A DNA stretch of 64,000 bases. It comes from Gymnodinialimonas ceratoperidinii (GTDB lineage Bacteria; Pseudomonadota; Alphaproteobacteria; Rhodobacterales; Rhodobacteraceae). The stretch lies in NCBI RefSeq assembly GCF_019297855.1, contig NZ_CP079194.1:2095501-2159500 (forward strand), written 5' to 3'. Positions within the stretch are counted from its first letter, which is position 1; the number at the start of each line of letters is the position of its first letter. This document shows, piece by piece, positions 28,956 through 37,383 of the stretch. The notes under the pieces were generated by a model that saw only the letters and a list, made by a program, of their open reading frames with translations, was not told where the DNA came from and did no database searches. Position numbers and translations under genes: made by a program.

Positions 28956-29303
28956 TCACGGGTCTTCGTCGCCGTGGATCTTGGACCAGAGCTCGAGAAG
29001 GTCCGCGACGTTGATCCCGTCGATGGTCATGCCGGTCACATCGGCACTGGTAATCGCAAGGTTTTCGAGGTTGGCCGCCGTGATGGTGGCGCCGGACAGG
29101 TCGACGTCCTCGAACGAGGCCCCGGAGAAGTTGACGTTTTGCGCCCGCAGGCCCGCCGCGTTCGCATCATCGATGAGCGCGCCCATCAGATGCACCTCGC
29201 GGAACTCGGCGTCCTTCAGGCTCACCGAGGTGAAGGTGGAGCCGCAGAGATACATATTGCGTATCTCCAGCTTGTCGCGGGCGACGTCGGATTGATCGGA
29301 CAT
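28956..29303 (-). CDS. Pentapeptide-repeat protein
   Basis: A 115-aa protein whose central part is a run of five-residue repeats, seen in pieces such as NMYLCGSTFTSVSLKDAEF, AQNVNFSGASFEDVDLSGAT and ITAANLENLAITSADVTG. It would form a short right-handed quadrilateral beta-helix. The start ATG is preceded by GGAGG at ideal spacing. A longer reading that runs into the dehydrogenase gene is not credible. Pentapeptide proteins include DNA mimics that protect gyrase, but this one is short and its function is unknown. Confidence 0.8.
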   Translation of the reverse strand: MSDQSDVARDKLEIRNMYLCGSTFTSVSLKDAEFREVHLMGALIDDANAAGLRAQNVNFSGASFEDVDLSGATITAANLENLAITSADVTGMTIDGINVADLLELWSKIHGDEDP

Positions 29304-29368
29304 GGGAAGAGCCTCCGGCCTCTCGGGGTTGTTGTGTCCGGGCCGCGCCCAAGGCACGGCCCGAGCGT

Positions 29369-30154
29369 TCAGAGGGCCGTCCAGCCACCGTCGACGCTGA
29401 TCGTCGTGCCGGTGATCTGATCGGCCGCCGGAGAGCAGAGGAACGCCACGGTGCCGCCCATCTGCTCGGTCGTCGCGAATTCCTTCGACGGCTGACGCTT
29501 GAGCATGACGTTCTTGATCACGTCCTCGCGCGACATGTCGTACTCGCGCATCGTGTCGGGGATCTGCGATTCCACCAAAGGCGTCAGCACGTAGCCCGGA
29601 CAGATGGCGTTCGCGGTGATCGGCTCCTGCGCCGTCTCCAACGCGACGGTCTTGGTCATGCCGACGATGCCGTGCTTGGCGGCGATATAGGCAGATTTGT
29701 AGGGCGAAGCCGTCAGGCCATGGGCGGAGGCGATGTTGATGACCCGGCCCCAGCCGGCCTTGCGCATCATTGGCAGGGCGGCGGCGGTGGTGTGGAAGGC
29801 GGAAGAGAGGTTGATGGCGATGATCGCGTCCCACTTGGCGGTCGGGAACTCGTCGATCGGGGCGACGTGCTGGATACCGGCGTTGTTGATCAGGATATCG
29901 CAGCGCCCTGATTTCTCGATCAGCGCGCGGGCGTCATCGCCTTTGGACATGTCGGCCTGGATGTAGCGCGCGCTTACGCCATGCTCATCGGCGATTTCCT
30001 GCGCAAGCTCGTGATCCTCCTTGTTATCGGTAAAGGAATTGAGCACGACGTCGGCGCCGGCGCGGGCCAATTCCCGGGCGATTCCCAATCCGATGCCAGA
30101 GTTCGAACCGGTGATCACGGCGGTCTTGCCGGACATGTCTGTGATGATGGCCAT
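29369..30154 (-). CDS. bdhA: 3-hydroxybutyrate dehydrogenase
   Basis: NAD-dependent short-chain dehydrogenase that oxidises 3-hydroxybutyrate to acetoacetate in polyhydroxybutyrate turnover. The 261-aa protein has TGSNSGIGLGIA for cofactor binding, NNAGIQHVAPI and the Ser-Tyr-Lys triad in INIASAHG..SAYIAAKHG. GIQHV and the C-terminal GTTISVDGGWTAL are typical of bacterial BdhA. The ATG at 30154 follows AGGAG; an in-frame GTG seven codons upstream lacks one. Confidence 0.92.
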   Translation of the reverse strand: MAIITDMSGKTAVITGSNSGIGLGIARELARAGADVVLNSFTDNKEDHELAQEIADEHGVSARYIQADMSKGDDARALIEKSGRCDILINNAGIQHVAPIDEFPTAKWDAIIAINLSSAFHTTAAALPMMRKAGWGRVINIASAHGLTASPYKSAYIAAKHGIVGMTKTVALETAQEPITANAICPGYVLTPLVESQIPDTMREYDMSREDVIKNVMLKRQPSKEFATTEQMGGTVAFLCSPAADQITGTTISVDGGWTAL

Positions 30155-30248
30155 GGGGGCTTGCTCCTGTAACACGCGTTGAGAAATAAGCTAATGCTGC
30201 AAGCGCGAAATGAACAGGGGGCGGGGCTGGAGAGGCTCGCTTCTGGCC

Positions 30249-30275
30249 AAAAAAAACCCTGGCACAAGGCCAGGG
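30249..30275 (-). terminator. Intrinsic terminator of the candidate small RNA
   Basis: On the minus strand a perfect 7-bp stem (arms 30269-30275 and 30257-30263, loop 30264-30268) is followed by eight consecutive Ts (30256-30249). This is one of the best intrinsic terminators in the window. Confidence 0.8.
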
Positions 30276-30325
30276 CTAAGTCATTGAGGCAGGTTTCATA
30301 CAGGCAAGAAACCTATCGAGCAGTG
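30249..30325 (-). ncRNA. Candidate small RNA with promoter and intrinsic terminator
   Basis: An orphan transcription unit on the minus strand of the bdhA-solute-binding-protein gap. It has a promoter (30331-30360), a predicted 5' end near 30325, a hairpin AGGTTTC/GAAACCT (stem arms 30308-30314 and 30291-30297, 10-nt loop TTGCCTGTAT) and a terminator stem CCCTGGC/GCCAGGG followed by eight Ts (30275 to 30249). No minus-strand gene lies upstream that would need this terminator. A 7-codon ORF (MKPASMT) spans the second arm of the first hairpin, which may be chance. I do not recognise a known RNA family. Confidence 0.6.
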
Positions 30326-30330
30326 AGTTC

Positions 30331-30360
30331 TTTATAAGCAATGACTTGGCCGGAGTCCAA
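30331..30360 (-). promoter_or_regulatory. Putative sigma-70-type promoter for the small RNA
   Basis: Minus strand TTGGAC (30360-30355), an 18-bp spacer and TATAAA (30336-30331); with TTATAA the spacer is 17. Both boxes are close to consensus and sit just upstream of the hairpin/terminator unit. Confidence 0.5.
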
Positions 30361-30438
30361 CTGAAAAGTTTGCGCCCCATCGCCGCGCCCGATAGCGTCA
30401 GCGTTAACGATATCGAGCCGCCGGAGGATTGTTCGCAA

Positions 30439-32247
30439 ATGTCGACGAATTGTTTCAAGAAATGCGCGCTGTCGCTTGTGCTAGGTCTGAGCCTTGGCAC
30501 CGCGGGCCTAGCCGACCCACAACATGGTGTGGCCATGTATGGGGAACCGGCGCTACCCGCTGACTTCACGCATCTCCCTTATGCCAACCCCGACGCCCCC
30601 ACCGGAGGGCGGATTGTTACCGGTGAGGTGGGCAGCTTCGACAGTCTGAACCCCCATATCCGCCAAGGCTCCACACCGTGGCAATTGCGGTTCCTCACCT
30701 ACGAATCGCTCCTCGGGCGTTCCTGGGATGAGCCGTTCACCCTTTACGGGTTATTAGCCGAATCGGTGGACATTGCGGAGGACAACCTCTCGGTCGAATT
30801 CGTCCTGCGGGAAGAGGCGCGGTTCTCCGACGGCAGCCCTGTCACGGTCGAGGATGTGATCTGGTCGTTCGAGACACTGGGGACGGAAGGCCATCCCCGG
30901 TACCTGGGGGCATGGGGCCGGGTCGACGGTATCGAGGCCACCGGAGAGCGCTCCGTGCGTATCACCCTCGCGGAGCCCGACCGCGAGCTGGCGATGATCA
31001 TGGGACTGCGTCCGATCCTGAAAGCGGACCAATGGGAGGAGAATGATTTTCTCGAATCCGGGCTCGACGTGATCCCGATCTCTACCGCGCCCTACGTGGT
31101 GAGTGATTTCGAGGCCGGGCGTTATGTCTCGCTGACCCGCAACCCGGATTACTGGGGCGCCGACCTGCCGTTCCGGCGCGGCACCAACGTCATCGACGAG
31201 ATCCGGATGGAGTTCTTCGCCGACGGCACCGCGATGACAGAGGCCTTCACCAGCGGCATCGTGACCACGCAGCGCGAAACTTCGGCGCAGGCCTGGGCCA
31301 ACGATTACGATTTCCCCCGCGTGCAGGCCGGAGAGGTCATCCTCGCCGAGATCCCGCACCAGCGTCCGTCCGGCATGACCGGCTACGTGATGAATACGCG
31401 GCGCCCGCTGTTCATGGACTGGCGTGTGCGCGAGGCGATGATCCAGGCCTTCAACTTCGAGTTCATTAACGCCACGGTAAATGGCGGCGTCGACCCCCGG
31501 ATCACCTCGCCCTTCTCGAACTCCCCCCTCGCCATGGAGCCGGGACCGGCAGAGGGCCGCGTGCTGGAATTGCTCGAGCCCTTCGAGGCCGAACTCCTCC
31601 CCGGAGCGATCGAAGGCTATGCCTTGCCGGTATCGGACGGCTCGGCGCGCAACCGTGACGGCATCCGCACCGCCATCGCCCTGATGGAGGACGCCGGATA
31701 CACCATCGAAGAAGGTGTCATGACCGGCCCCGACGGCCCCGTGACTTTCGAGATCCTGCTGCAGACCGGCAGCTCCGAGAACGACGCGATCACCAACATC
31801 TACACCGAGGCGCTGGAACGGCTCGGCATCGACGTGACCGTGACCCGTGTCGACAGCGCCCAGTTCCGGGAGCGTCGGGACGTCTACGACTACGACATGA
31901 TCTACTACCGGTGGGGCCTGTCGCTCAGCCCCGGCAACGAGCAGCGCAACTATTGGGGTTGTGAGGCGGGCCTCGTCGATGGCGGGCGCAACCTGCACGG
32001 GGGCTGCAACCCGGCCATCGAGGCGATGATCGACGAGATGCTGAACGCGTCCTCGCAGGAAGATTACCGCGCCGCCGTGCGCGCCTTGGACCGGATCCTG
32101 ATCTCGGGGCGCTACGTTGTTCCGTTCCACCACAACCCGATCAGCCGCATCGCCTATGATGCGGAGCTGAACTATCCGGACTATATCCCGATCTACGGCG
32201 ACTGGATCGGCTGGCAGCCTGACGTCTGGTGGGTTGAGGAAGAGTAA
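30439..32247 (+). CDS. Extracellular solute-binding protein family 5 (YejA-like)
   Basis: Periplasmic binding protein of a peptide-type ABC importer, 602 aa. A signal peptide is visible (FKKCALSLVLGLSLGTAGLA, cleavage before DPQHG), and the mature start HGVAMYGEPALP..YANPDAPTGGRI matches the YejA/oligopeptide type. The start is the ATG at 30439 after CCGGAGGA; the longer frame would run into the small-RNA promoter. No permease or ATPase genes lie next to it, so it is an orphan subunit here. It is followed by a composite repeat element and then a terminator. Confidence 0.88.
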   Translation: MSTNCFKKCALSLVLGLSLGTAGLADPQHGVAMYGEPALPADFTHLPYANPDAPTGGRIVTGEVGSFDSLNPHIRQGSTPWQLRFLTYESLLGRSWDEPFTLYGLLAESVDIAEDNLSVEFVLREEARFSDGSPVTVEDVIWSFETLGTEGHPRYLGAWGRVDGIEATGERSVRITLAEPDRELAMIMGLRPILKADQWEENDFLESGLDVIPISTAPYVVSDFEAGRYVSLTRNPDYWGADLPFRRGTNVIDEIRMEFFADGTAMTEAFTSGIVTTQRETSAQAWANDYDFPRVQAGEVILAEIPHQRPSGMTGYVMNTRRPLFMDWRVREAMIQAFNFEFINATVNGGVDPRITSPFSNSPLAMEPGPAEGRVLELLEPFEAELLPGAIEGYALPVSDGSARNRDGIRTAIALMEDAGYTIEEGVMTGPDGPVTFEILLQTGSSENDAITNIYTEALERLGIDVTVTRVDSAQFRERRDVYDYDMIYYRWGLSLSPGNEQRNYWGCEAGLVDGGRNLHGGCNPAIEAMIDEMLNASSQEDYRAAVRALDRILISGRYVVPFHHNPISRIAYDAELNYPDYIPIYGDWIGWQPDVWWVEEE

Positions 32248-32266
32248 CGGATGGGGCGCGTTGTTC

Positions 32267-32316
32267 TTGGGGGGCCAGCCCCCCAAACCCGCCGCCGTAT
32301 TTGAGAAAAGATGAAG
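32267..32316 (+). repeat. Composite hairpin plus A-rich element, copy 1
   Basis: Starts 19 bases after the solute-binding protein stop: a 9-bp stem (32267-32275 and 32278-32286, CA loop), ten bases ACCCGCCGCC, then GTATTTGAGAAAAGATGAAG (32297-32316). The same order of parts occurs at 51671-51622 and 55250-55204 on the minus strand. It is followed directly by an ordinary intrinsic terminator, so it is not itself the terminator here. Confidence 0.7.
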
Positions 32317-32319
32317 AAG

Positions 32320-32348
32320 GGCGGTCCGTCATGCGGGCCGCCTTTTTT
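32320..32348 (+). terminator. Intrinsic terminator after the solute-binding protein gene
   Basis: Nine-bp stem GGCGGTCCG/CGGGCCGCC (arms 32320-32328 and 32334-32342, one G-U pair, loop TCATG) followed by six Ts at 32343-32348. Confidence 0.8.
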
Positions 32349-32367
32349 GTTTTGGCTCGTGCCTGGA

Positions 32368-33066
32368 TCAGGCGGGGGGGGGCAGGGGCGGTTGCGTGGG
32401 ATCCTGACCGTTGGGATAGACCAGACCGGCAGAGATGATCAGTTTGGCCGCGTCCTCCACCGTCATGTCGAGCACAATGGTGTCCTTGACCGGCACGAAG
32501 AGCAGAAAGCCCGAGGTTGGGTTTGGCGTCGTCGGCAAGAACACCGAGACCATGTCCTCGGGCGCGCGCTTGGCGATTTCGCCCTTCGCCGAGGTCGAGA
32601 TGAAGGCAATCGCCCAGATGCCCTTGCGCGGATATTCCACGAGGCAGGCCTTGTCGAAGTTCTGTTGGCCTTGCTGGAGGATCGTCTCTGCGATCTGTTT
32701 CAGGCCCGAGTAGACCGTTCGCACCATCGGGATCGACAGCACGAGGCTTTCTGCCCAACGGATCATCGAACGGCCGATCAATCCCTTCGCGATCCAGCCC
32801 ACGAGCATGGTGAAGACGAGGAACAACACCACGCCGATGCCCCGGATGTTGATCTGGATCCCCGTCCAGTCATTGATCAGGAGCGAGGGGTTGTAGCGAT
32901 CGGGGATGAAGGGCAGCACCCAGGAGTCGATCCAGCCCGTTAGTGTCCAGATCAGCCAGATGGTGATGCCGATCGGGGCAATCACGATCAATCCCGTCAG
33001 GAAGTTCGACCGCATCGCGGTGAACCTGCCACGGCGCGGCGGAGGCGGAGATTGGGGCAATTGCAT
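32368..33066 (-). CDS. DUF502 family membrane protein
   Basis: A 232-aa protein with two clear helices in the first third (LTGLIVIAPIGITIWLIWTLTG and GIGVVLFLVFTMLVGWIAKG), followed by the conserved DUF502 body: SIPMVRTVYSGLKQIAETIL, ACLVEYPRKGIWAIAFISTSA and VFLPTTPNPTSGFLLFVP. The tail is proline-rich. Function unknown; plant relatives (COV/LCV) affect vascular patterning. It starts at the ATG at 33066, about 90 bp from the psuG stop on the same strand. Confidence 0.85.
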   Translation of the reverse strand: MQLPQSPPPPRRGRFTAMRSNFLTGLIVIAPIGITIWLIWTLTGWIDSWVLPFIPDRYNPSLLINDWTGIQINIRGIGVVLFLVFTMLVGWIAKGLIGRSMIRWAESLVLSIPMVRTVYSGLKQIAETILQQGQQNFDKACLVEYPRKGIWAIAFISTSAKGEIAKRAPEDMVSVFLPTTPNPTSGFLLFVPVKDTIVLDMTVEDAAKLIISAGLVYPNGQDPTQPPLPPPA

Positions 33067-33154
33067 GGGCGCGGTGGCTCTCGATAAGGCGGCGGGGGCG
33101 AAGCTTTGATTTATCTAGGCTGGACAGGGTCTGCAGGCAAGTCGCGGGCCTGAT

Positions 33155-34063
33155 CTAACGTTGCATCTCACGTGCCACGGCAGCGCCCAGGCGCGCGTTG
33201 TTGCGCACCAGCGCGATGTTCGAGGTGAGCGTCGCGCCGTCGGTCAGCTCGAAGAGGCGCTGTAGCAGGAACGGTGTCACCTGCTTGCCGGAAATGCCTT
33301 GAGCATCAGCCTCGGCCTGCGCTTGTTTGATCAGCGGCGCGAGTGTGGCGGCCGGGATCTCATCGTCCTCGGGGATCGGGTTCGTGACCAGCTGGCCTCC
33401 CGGCAGCCCGAGACGCTCTCGCATCAGATGCGCCTTGGCAATCTGCGCGGCACTGTCGGCGCGCAGGGGCGCGGCCAGCCCGCTGTCACGGCTCCAGAAA
33501 GCGGGGAACGCGTCCTGGCCATAGGCGAAGACCGGTACGCCCAATGTCTCGAGCACTTCAAGCGTCTTGGGCAGGTCGAGGATCGCCTTGGGGCCCGCAG
33601 CGATGACGGACACGGGGGTATGCGCCAGCTCGCGCAGGTCGGCGGAGATGTCGAAGCTTTCCTCGGCGCCTTTGTGGACGCCGCCGATCCCACCGGTCGC
33701 AAAGACCTTGATCCCGGCCAGGGCCGCACAGATCATCGTGGCCGCCACGGTGGTGGCGCCGACCCCGCCGTTGGCCAGGCAGGCGGCTAGATCCGCGCGG
33801 CTCAGCTTCGAGACGTCTTTGGCCTGTGCCAGTGCTTCGAGCTCATCCTCCGTCAGACCGATGTGCACCCGCCCTTCCATGATCGCGATGGTCGCGGGCA
33901 CGGCGCCTGCCTCACGGATATCCGCCTCCACCTGGCGCGCGGTCTCGAGGTTCTGAGGGTAGGGCATCCCGTGGGTGATGATCGTCGATTCAAGCGCCAC
34001 GAGCGGCAGGCCCTTGGCGCGGGCTTCGGTGACCTCGGGCGAAAACGTGAGGGGAAGCGTCAT
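33155..34063 (-). CDS. psuG: Pseudouridine-5'-phosphate glycosidase
   Basis: Splits the C-C glycosidic bond of pseudouridine 5'-phosphate to uracil and ribose 5-phosphate, the second step of pseudouridine breakdown. The 302-aa protein carries ALESTIITHGMPYPQN, GGVGATTVAATM, FATGGIGGVHKG and TNPIPED, all characteristic of PsuG. Its ATG overlaps the stop of the upstream sugar kinase (ATGA), giving the kinase-glycosidase pair expected for this pathway. Confidence 0.95.
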   Translation of the reverse strand: MTLPLTFSPEVTEARAKGLPLVALESTIITHGMPYPQNLETARQVEADIREAGAVPATIAIMEGRVHIGLTEDELEALAQAKDVSKLSRADLAACLANGGVGATTVAATMICAALAGIKVFATGGIGGVHKGAEESFDISADLRELAHTPVSVIAAGPKAILDLPKTLEVLETLGVPVFAYGQDAFPAFWSRDSGLAAPLRADSAAQIAKAHLMRERLGLPGGQLVTNPIPEDDEIPAATLAPLIKQAQAEADAQGISGKQVTPFLLQRLFELTDGATLTSNIALVRNNARLGAAVAREMQR

Positions 34064-34950
34064 AATGTGTCTCCTGAGACATAGGTGGCTGCGGCCTCGA
34101 CCGCGGCATTCAAAGCGTCTTCGCGCGATTTTCCGGCTACTTCAGCGGCGATATGGGCTGCCATGAAAGTGTCGCCCGCCCCGGTGATGCGGCGCGCCTC
34201 GACGGCAGGCGGCACGGCCGAAAGGCTCGTCTCGGCGCAGGCGTCGATGGCCATTTGCGCGCCTTCGGTCACGAGCACGCGGCGGGCGCCCGCCTCGATC
34301 AGCGCGGCGGCGGCGGCGGCGGCATTGGCCGGGTGGCTGTCGGTCAGAAGCCCCGCTTCCTCGCGGTTGACGTAGATCGTGGCACGCGGATGCGACAGCA
34401 GGGGCCGCAGGCGGAGCGCCTTGCCGGGCGAGGCAGGCGCAATGCGCAGATCAGCTTCGGCAAAAAGCGGGCTCTCCGCAATATCGTGCAATAGCGCTTC
34501 TGTCAGATTGCCATCGAGCGCCACCGGCCCTGCCCAAGGCGCATCCTCACCGGCCAAGCGCCCGTCGGCCAGCGGTGCAAGGATGCGCGCGCCTGCTTTC
34601 TCCAGCGAATGGGCATGGGCGATGGCCGCGATCAGCGCGCCCTGCGCTTCGATGGCCATGTAGCGGTCAGTCGGCAGAGACGGATCGACGAGCATATGCG
34701 CCACGTCCAACCCCATCTCGGCACAGGCCGCGCGGAGCTGCTGGCCATCGGCATCCTCGCCCACAACAGAAAGCAGCGCCGGGCGCAGCCCGAACCGCGT
34801 CAGGGTCATCGCGATGTTCAATGCCACACCGCCGGGAACCCGCGTGATCTGGCCGGGTTTGTCGTTTCCAAGCACCATCGGCGCGTCGCTGCGCCCGATG
34901 ATGTCCCAGAGCACCGCGCCGATACAAAGAATGTCAGGTCTGTGTTCCAT
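34060..34950 (-). CDS. psuK: PfkB family kinase, probably pseudouridine kinase
   Basis: Ribokinase-family kinase, 296 aa. The substrate-side motif PGGVALNIAMTLTRFG is near the N terminus and the ATP/anion-hole motif GAGDTFMAAHIAAE near the C terminus. On family features alone it could phosphorylate several sugars or nucleosides. The overlap with psuG makes pseudouridine kinase the best assignment by context. Confidence 0.85.
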   Translation of the reverse strand: MEHRPDILCIGAVLWDIIGRSDAPMVLGNDKPGQITRVPGGVALNIAMTLTRFGLRPALLSVVGEDADGQQLRAACAEMGLDVAHMLVDPSLPTDRYMAIEAQGALIAAIAHAHSLEKAGARILAPLADGRLAGEDAPWAGPVALDGNLTEALLHDIAESPLFAEADLRIAPASPGKALRLRPLLSHPRATIYVNREEAGLLTDSHPANAAAAAAALIEAGARRVLVTEGAQMAIDACAETSLSAVPPAVEARRITGAGDTFMAAHIAAEVAGKSREDALNAAVEAAATYVSGDTL

Positions 34951-34996
34951 CCGGTCCTCTTGCCTTGACGGCAGCGATCCCGCAAGACGCTCCCTG

Positions 34997-35014
34997 CTTC
35001 ATCTTGGCAAATAC
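34997..35014 (-). repeat. Degenerate copy of the A-rich half of the composite element
   Basis: The minus strand reads GTATTTGCCAAGATGAAG, matching most of the 20-mer core (GTATTTNTGAAAAGATGAAG) but shorter and without an adjacent G/C hairpin. Probably a decayed copy. Confidence 0.35.
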
Positions 35015-35121
35015 AACTCATACGGAACGCCCGCACCCGGTCGCGCCCTCAATTACGGCGCATTGACGCTGCACCGCCCTGTCCCTCCCCCCGGCCTAGC
35101 CCTCCCGGCCATTCTTGGGGT

Positions 35122-35150
35122 TGCACAAGACCTCCAAACCTCCTAACAGG
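35122..35150 (+). promoter_or_regulatory. Possible promoter of rpsB-tsf
   Basis: TTGCAC (35122-35127), 17-bp spacer, TAACAG (35145-35150). Neither box is strong; position upstream of the leader is the main support. Confidence 0.3.
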
Positions 35151-35163
35151 CGCTCACTTCTCA

Positions 35164-35238
35164 GGCGAAGGCGGGCTCCCGGGGCAAATTCCCCGGATCA
35201 GGTCCACCGGTTGAGGCATCCGCCTCTGATCCTTCGCC
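35164..35238 (+). promoter_or_regulatory. Structured 5' leader of rpsB
   Basis: Outer stem GGCGAAGG/CCTTCGCC (35164-35171 with 35231-35238) encloses a hairpin CCGGGG-CAAATT-CCCCGG (35179-35196) and a hairpin GAGGC-ATCC-GCCTC (35213-35226). The latter is flanked by GGATCA/TGATCC, which could extend it. S2 represses its own operon through the mRNA leader in many bacteria, so an autoregulatory role is likely but inferred. The ribosome-binding site AAAGGAAT follows 20 bases later. Confidence 0.5.
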
Positions 35239-35266
35239 CTACGCGCAAACCGGAAAGGAATATGGC

Positions 35267-36061
35267 ATGGCGCTTCCTGATTTCTCCATGCGTCAGCTTC
35301 TTGAAGCTGGCGTTCACTTCGGCCACCAGACGCAACGCTGGAACCCCCGCATGGGCGAGTTCATCTACGGCGAGCGTAACGGCATCCACATCCTCGACCT
35401 GACACAGACGCACCCGATGCTGGAGCAAGCGCTTCAGGTCGTGCGCGAGACCGTCGCCAAGGGCGGCCGGATCCTCTTTGTCGGTACCAAGCGTCAGGCC
35501 CAGAAGCCCGTCGCCGACGCGGCCGAGCGCTGCGCCCAGTACTACATGAACCACCGTTGGTTGGGCGGCACGCTCACCAACTGGAAGACCGTGTCCAACT
35601 CCATCTCGCGTCTGAAAGAGATCGACGAGAAGACGGCGGACGGCTCGCTCGAAGGCCTGACCAAGAAAGAGCGTCTGGGCATGGAGCGTGACCAGATCAA
35701 ACTGCAGGCCTCGCTCGGCGGCATCCGCGAAATGGGCGGCCTTCCCGACCTGATCTTCGTGATCGACGTCAACAAGGAAGACCTCGCCATCGCCGAAGCC
35801 AAGAAGCTCGGCATCCCGGTCGTGGCCGTGGTCGACACCAACTGCTCGCCCGACGGTGTGGACTACATCATCCCCGGCAACGACGACGCGGCCCGTGCGA
35901 TCGCGCTTTACTGCGACCTGATCTCCCGCGCGGCGCTGGACGGCATGTCCACGCAGCTTGAGACCGCCGGTGTCGACCTTGGCGCGCTGGAAGAGGGCTC
36001 TGTCGAAGAGTCGCTCACCGAAGAAGCACCCGCCGAGGAAGCGCCTGCCGCCGAAGCCTGA
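35267..36061 (+). CDS. rpsB: 30S ribosomal protein S2
   Basis: Binds at the back of the 30S head-body junction. The 264-aa protein begins [20 protein letters not shown] and has [11 protein letters not shown] and [20 protein letters not shown]. The last ~25 residues are an acidic Ala/Glu-rich tail ([16 protein letters not shown]) common in alphaproteobacteria. AAAGGAAT precedes the ATG. In an operon with tsf, 78 bp downstream. Confidence 0.98.
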   Translation: MALPDFSMRQLLEAGVHFGHQTQRWNPRMGEFIYGERNGIHILDLTQTHPMLEQALQVVRETVAKGGRILFVGTKRQAQKPVADAAERCAQYYMNHRWLGGTLTNWKTVSNSISRLKEIDEKTADGSLEGLTKKERLGMERDQIKLQASLGGIREMGGLPDLIFVIDVNKEDLAIAEAKKLGIPVVAVVDTNCSPDGVDYIIPGNDDAARAIALYCDLISRAALDGMSTQLETAGVDLGALEEGSVEESLTEEAPAEEAPAAEA

Positions 36062-36088
36062 GGCTCAAGCGTCACGGAACTGACATCA

Positions 36089-36109
36089 GGGCCCGGTTAA
36101 ACCGGGCCC
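36089..36109 (+). repeat. Inverted repeat between rpsB and tsf
   Basis: Nine-bp perfect stem GGGCCCGGT/ACCGGGCCC with loop TAA, followed by AACCCTTTTC. With only four Ts it is at best a weak terminator. It may act as an attenuator that sets the S2 to EF-Ts ratio, or as an mRNA stabiliser. Confidence 0.6.
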
Positions 36110-36139
36110 AACCCTTTTCAATTTCAGGAGACCCATGAC

Positions 36140-37015
36140 ATGGCAATCACTGCAAGCATGGTTAAAGAGCTGCGCGACACCACCGGCGCAGGCATGATGG
36201 ACGCCAAGAAGGCACTGACCGAGACCGACGGCGACATGGAAGCAGCGGTCGATTGGCTGCGCACCAAGGGCCTCGCGAAGGCCGCCAAGAAGTCCGGCCG
36301 CACCGCGGCTGAAGGCCTCGTGGCCGTGTCCGTTTCGGGCAACAAGGGCGTGGCGGTCGAGGTGAACTCCGAGACCGACTTCGTTGGCAAGAACGCCGAT
36401 TTCCAGAAGATGGTTGCCGGCATCGCCGACGTCGCCATGGGTGTCGACACCGTCGAGGACCTGAAAGCCGCCGATATGAACGGCAAGTCGGTCGAGCAGA
36501 CCGTCACCGACGCGGTCGCCGTGATCGGCGAGAACATGTCCGTGCGCCGCATGGCTACGCTGGAAGGCGAAACCGTCGTCTCCTACGTCCACAACGCGGC
36601 CGCCGAGGGCATGGGCAAGATCGGCGTTCTGGTCTCCACCAAGGGCGGCGATGAAGCCTTCGCCAAGCAGGTCGCGATGCACGTTGCCGCGGTGAACCCC
36701 GCCGCGCTGAACGAGGCCGAGGTCGACGCCGATACGCTCGAAAAAGAGCGTCAGGTGCAGATCGACATCGCGCGCGAGTCCGGCAAGCCCGAGCAGGTCA
36801 TCGAGAAGATGATCGAAGGCCGAATGAAGAAGTACCTCTCCGAGATTACCCTCGTGAACCAGGCCTTCGTGGTGAACCCCGACCTCACCGTCGGTGAAGC
36901 CGCCAAGGAAGCCGGTGCCGAGATCACCGGTTTCGTTCGCCTCGAAGTGGGCGAAGGCATCGAGAAAAAGGTCGAGAACTTCGCCGAAGAAGTCGCCAAG
37001 ACCGCCAAGGGCTAA
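36140..37015 (+). CDS. tsf: Elongation factor Ts
   Basis: Guanine-nucleotide exchange factor for EF-Tu. The 291-aa protein has the N-terminal UBA-like domain with [21 protein letters not shown], the core motif [10 protein letters not shown] and QPFVKD-like [14 protein letters not shown] near the end. It is separated from rpsB by an inverted repeat and followed by a terminator at 37126-37154. Confidence 0.98.
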   Translation: MAITASMVKELRDTTGAGMMDAKKALTETDGDMEAAVDWLRTKGLAKAAKKSGRTAAEGLVAVSVSGNKGVAVEVNSETDFVGKNADFQKMVAGIADVAMGVDTVEDLKAADMNGKSVEQTVTDAVAVIGENMSVRRMATLEGETVVSYVHNAAAEGMGKIGVLVSTKGGDEAFAKQVAMHVAAVNPAALNEAEVDADTLEKERQVQIDIARESGKPEQVIEKMIEGRMKKYLSEITLVNQAFVVNPDLTVGEAAKEAGAEITGFVRLEVGEGIEKKVENFAEEVAKTAKG

Positions 37016-37125
37016 ACGCCTGACCAGTGGACAGAGCCGCGGGGCGGGGGAGCAATCCTCTGCCCCGTTTGCGTTTTGACAAATCGGATCGCGGGCGGCG
37101 CAAACGTAGCTTGAACGCAGCAACC

Positions 37126-37154
37126 AAGGCCGCCCTATTCCGGGCGGCCTTTTT
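37126..37154 (+). terminator. Intrinsic terminator of rpsB-tsf
   Basis: Ten-bp stem AAGGCCGCCC/GGGCGGCCTT (37126-37135 and 37142-37151, loop TATTCC) running into a T-run at 37150-37154. Confidence 0.8.
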
Positions 37155-37175
37155 CGTCGCAACGCAGCGCCTTGC

Positions 37176-37361
37176 CTAACCGCCGCGGCGCTCGATTTCG
37201 AGGAAGTGCCGCGTGAGTGAGGCCGGGTTCATCATCTTCCGGGACGTCTGCAGCTGCTTCGTCTGTTTCCGGGGGCGGCCCGTCGTTTCGATCCGGAAAA
37301 ACTGGATGTTTCGCTCGGAGTCTCTTTTGGAACGTGCGCGATCAAGGATGTTTTTGGTCAT
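37176..37361 (-). CDS. Small basic protein of unknown function
   Basis: A 61-aa protein beginning MTKNILDRARSKRDSERN, with a basic middle (RPRKQTKQLQTSRKM) and ending LEIERRGG. It is rich in Arg and Lys and has no membrane segment. The ATG at 37361 follows GGAGGGAG at ideal spacing, with a good promoter (37384-37412) about 20 bases further up, so it is probably expressed. It lies just downstream of the candidate 6S RNA on the same strand. I do not recognise the family. Confidence 0.7.
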   Translation of the reverse strand: MTKNILDRARSKRDSERNIQFFRIETTGRPRKQTKQLQTSRKMMNPASLTRHFLEIERRGG

Positions 37362-37383
37362 GATGGTCTCCCTCCATCCTGTC

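Larger units (their letters stand above)
34951..35266. other. Intergenic region with rpsB promoter area and structured leader
   Basis: This 316-bp stretch between psuK and rpsB holds a degenerate A-rich element on the minus strand (34997-35014), a possible rpsB promoter (35122-35150) and a paired leader (35164-35238). I see no coding ORF in it. Confidence 0.6.

Noticed and set aside
30276..30569. A 97-codon minus-strand ORF spanning the small-RNA promoter
   Set aside because: It runs antisense through the signal-peptide region of the solute-binding protein and lacks a ribosome-binding site. Promoter and terminator signals fit a non-coding RNA better.
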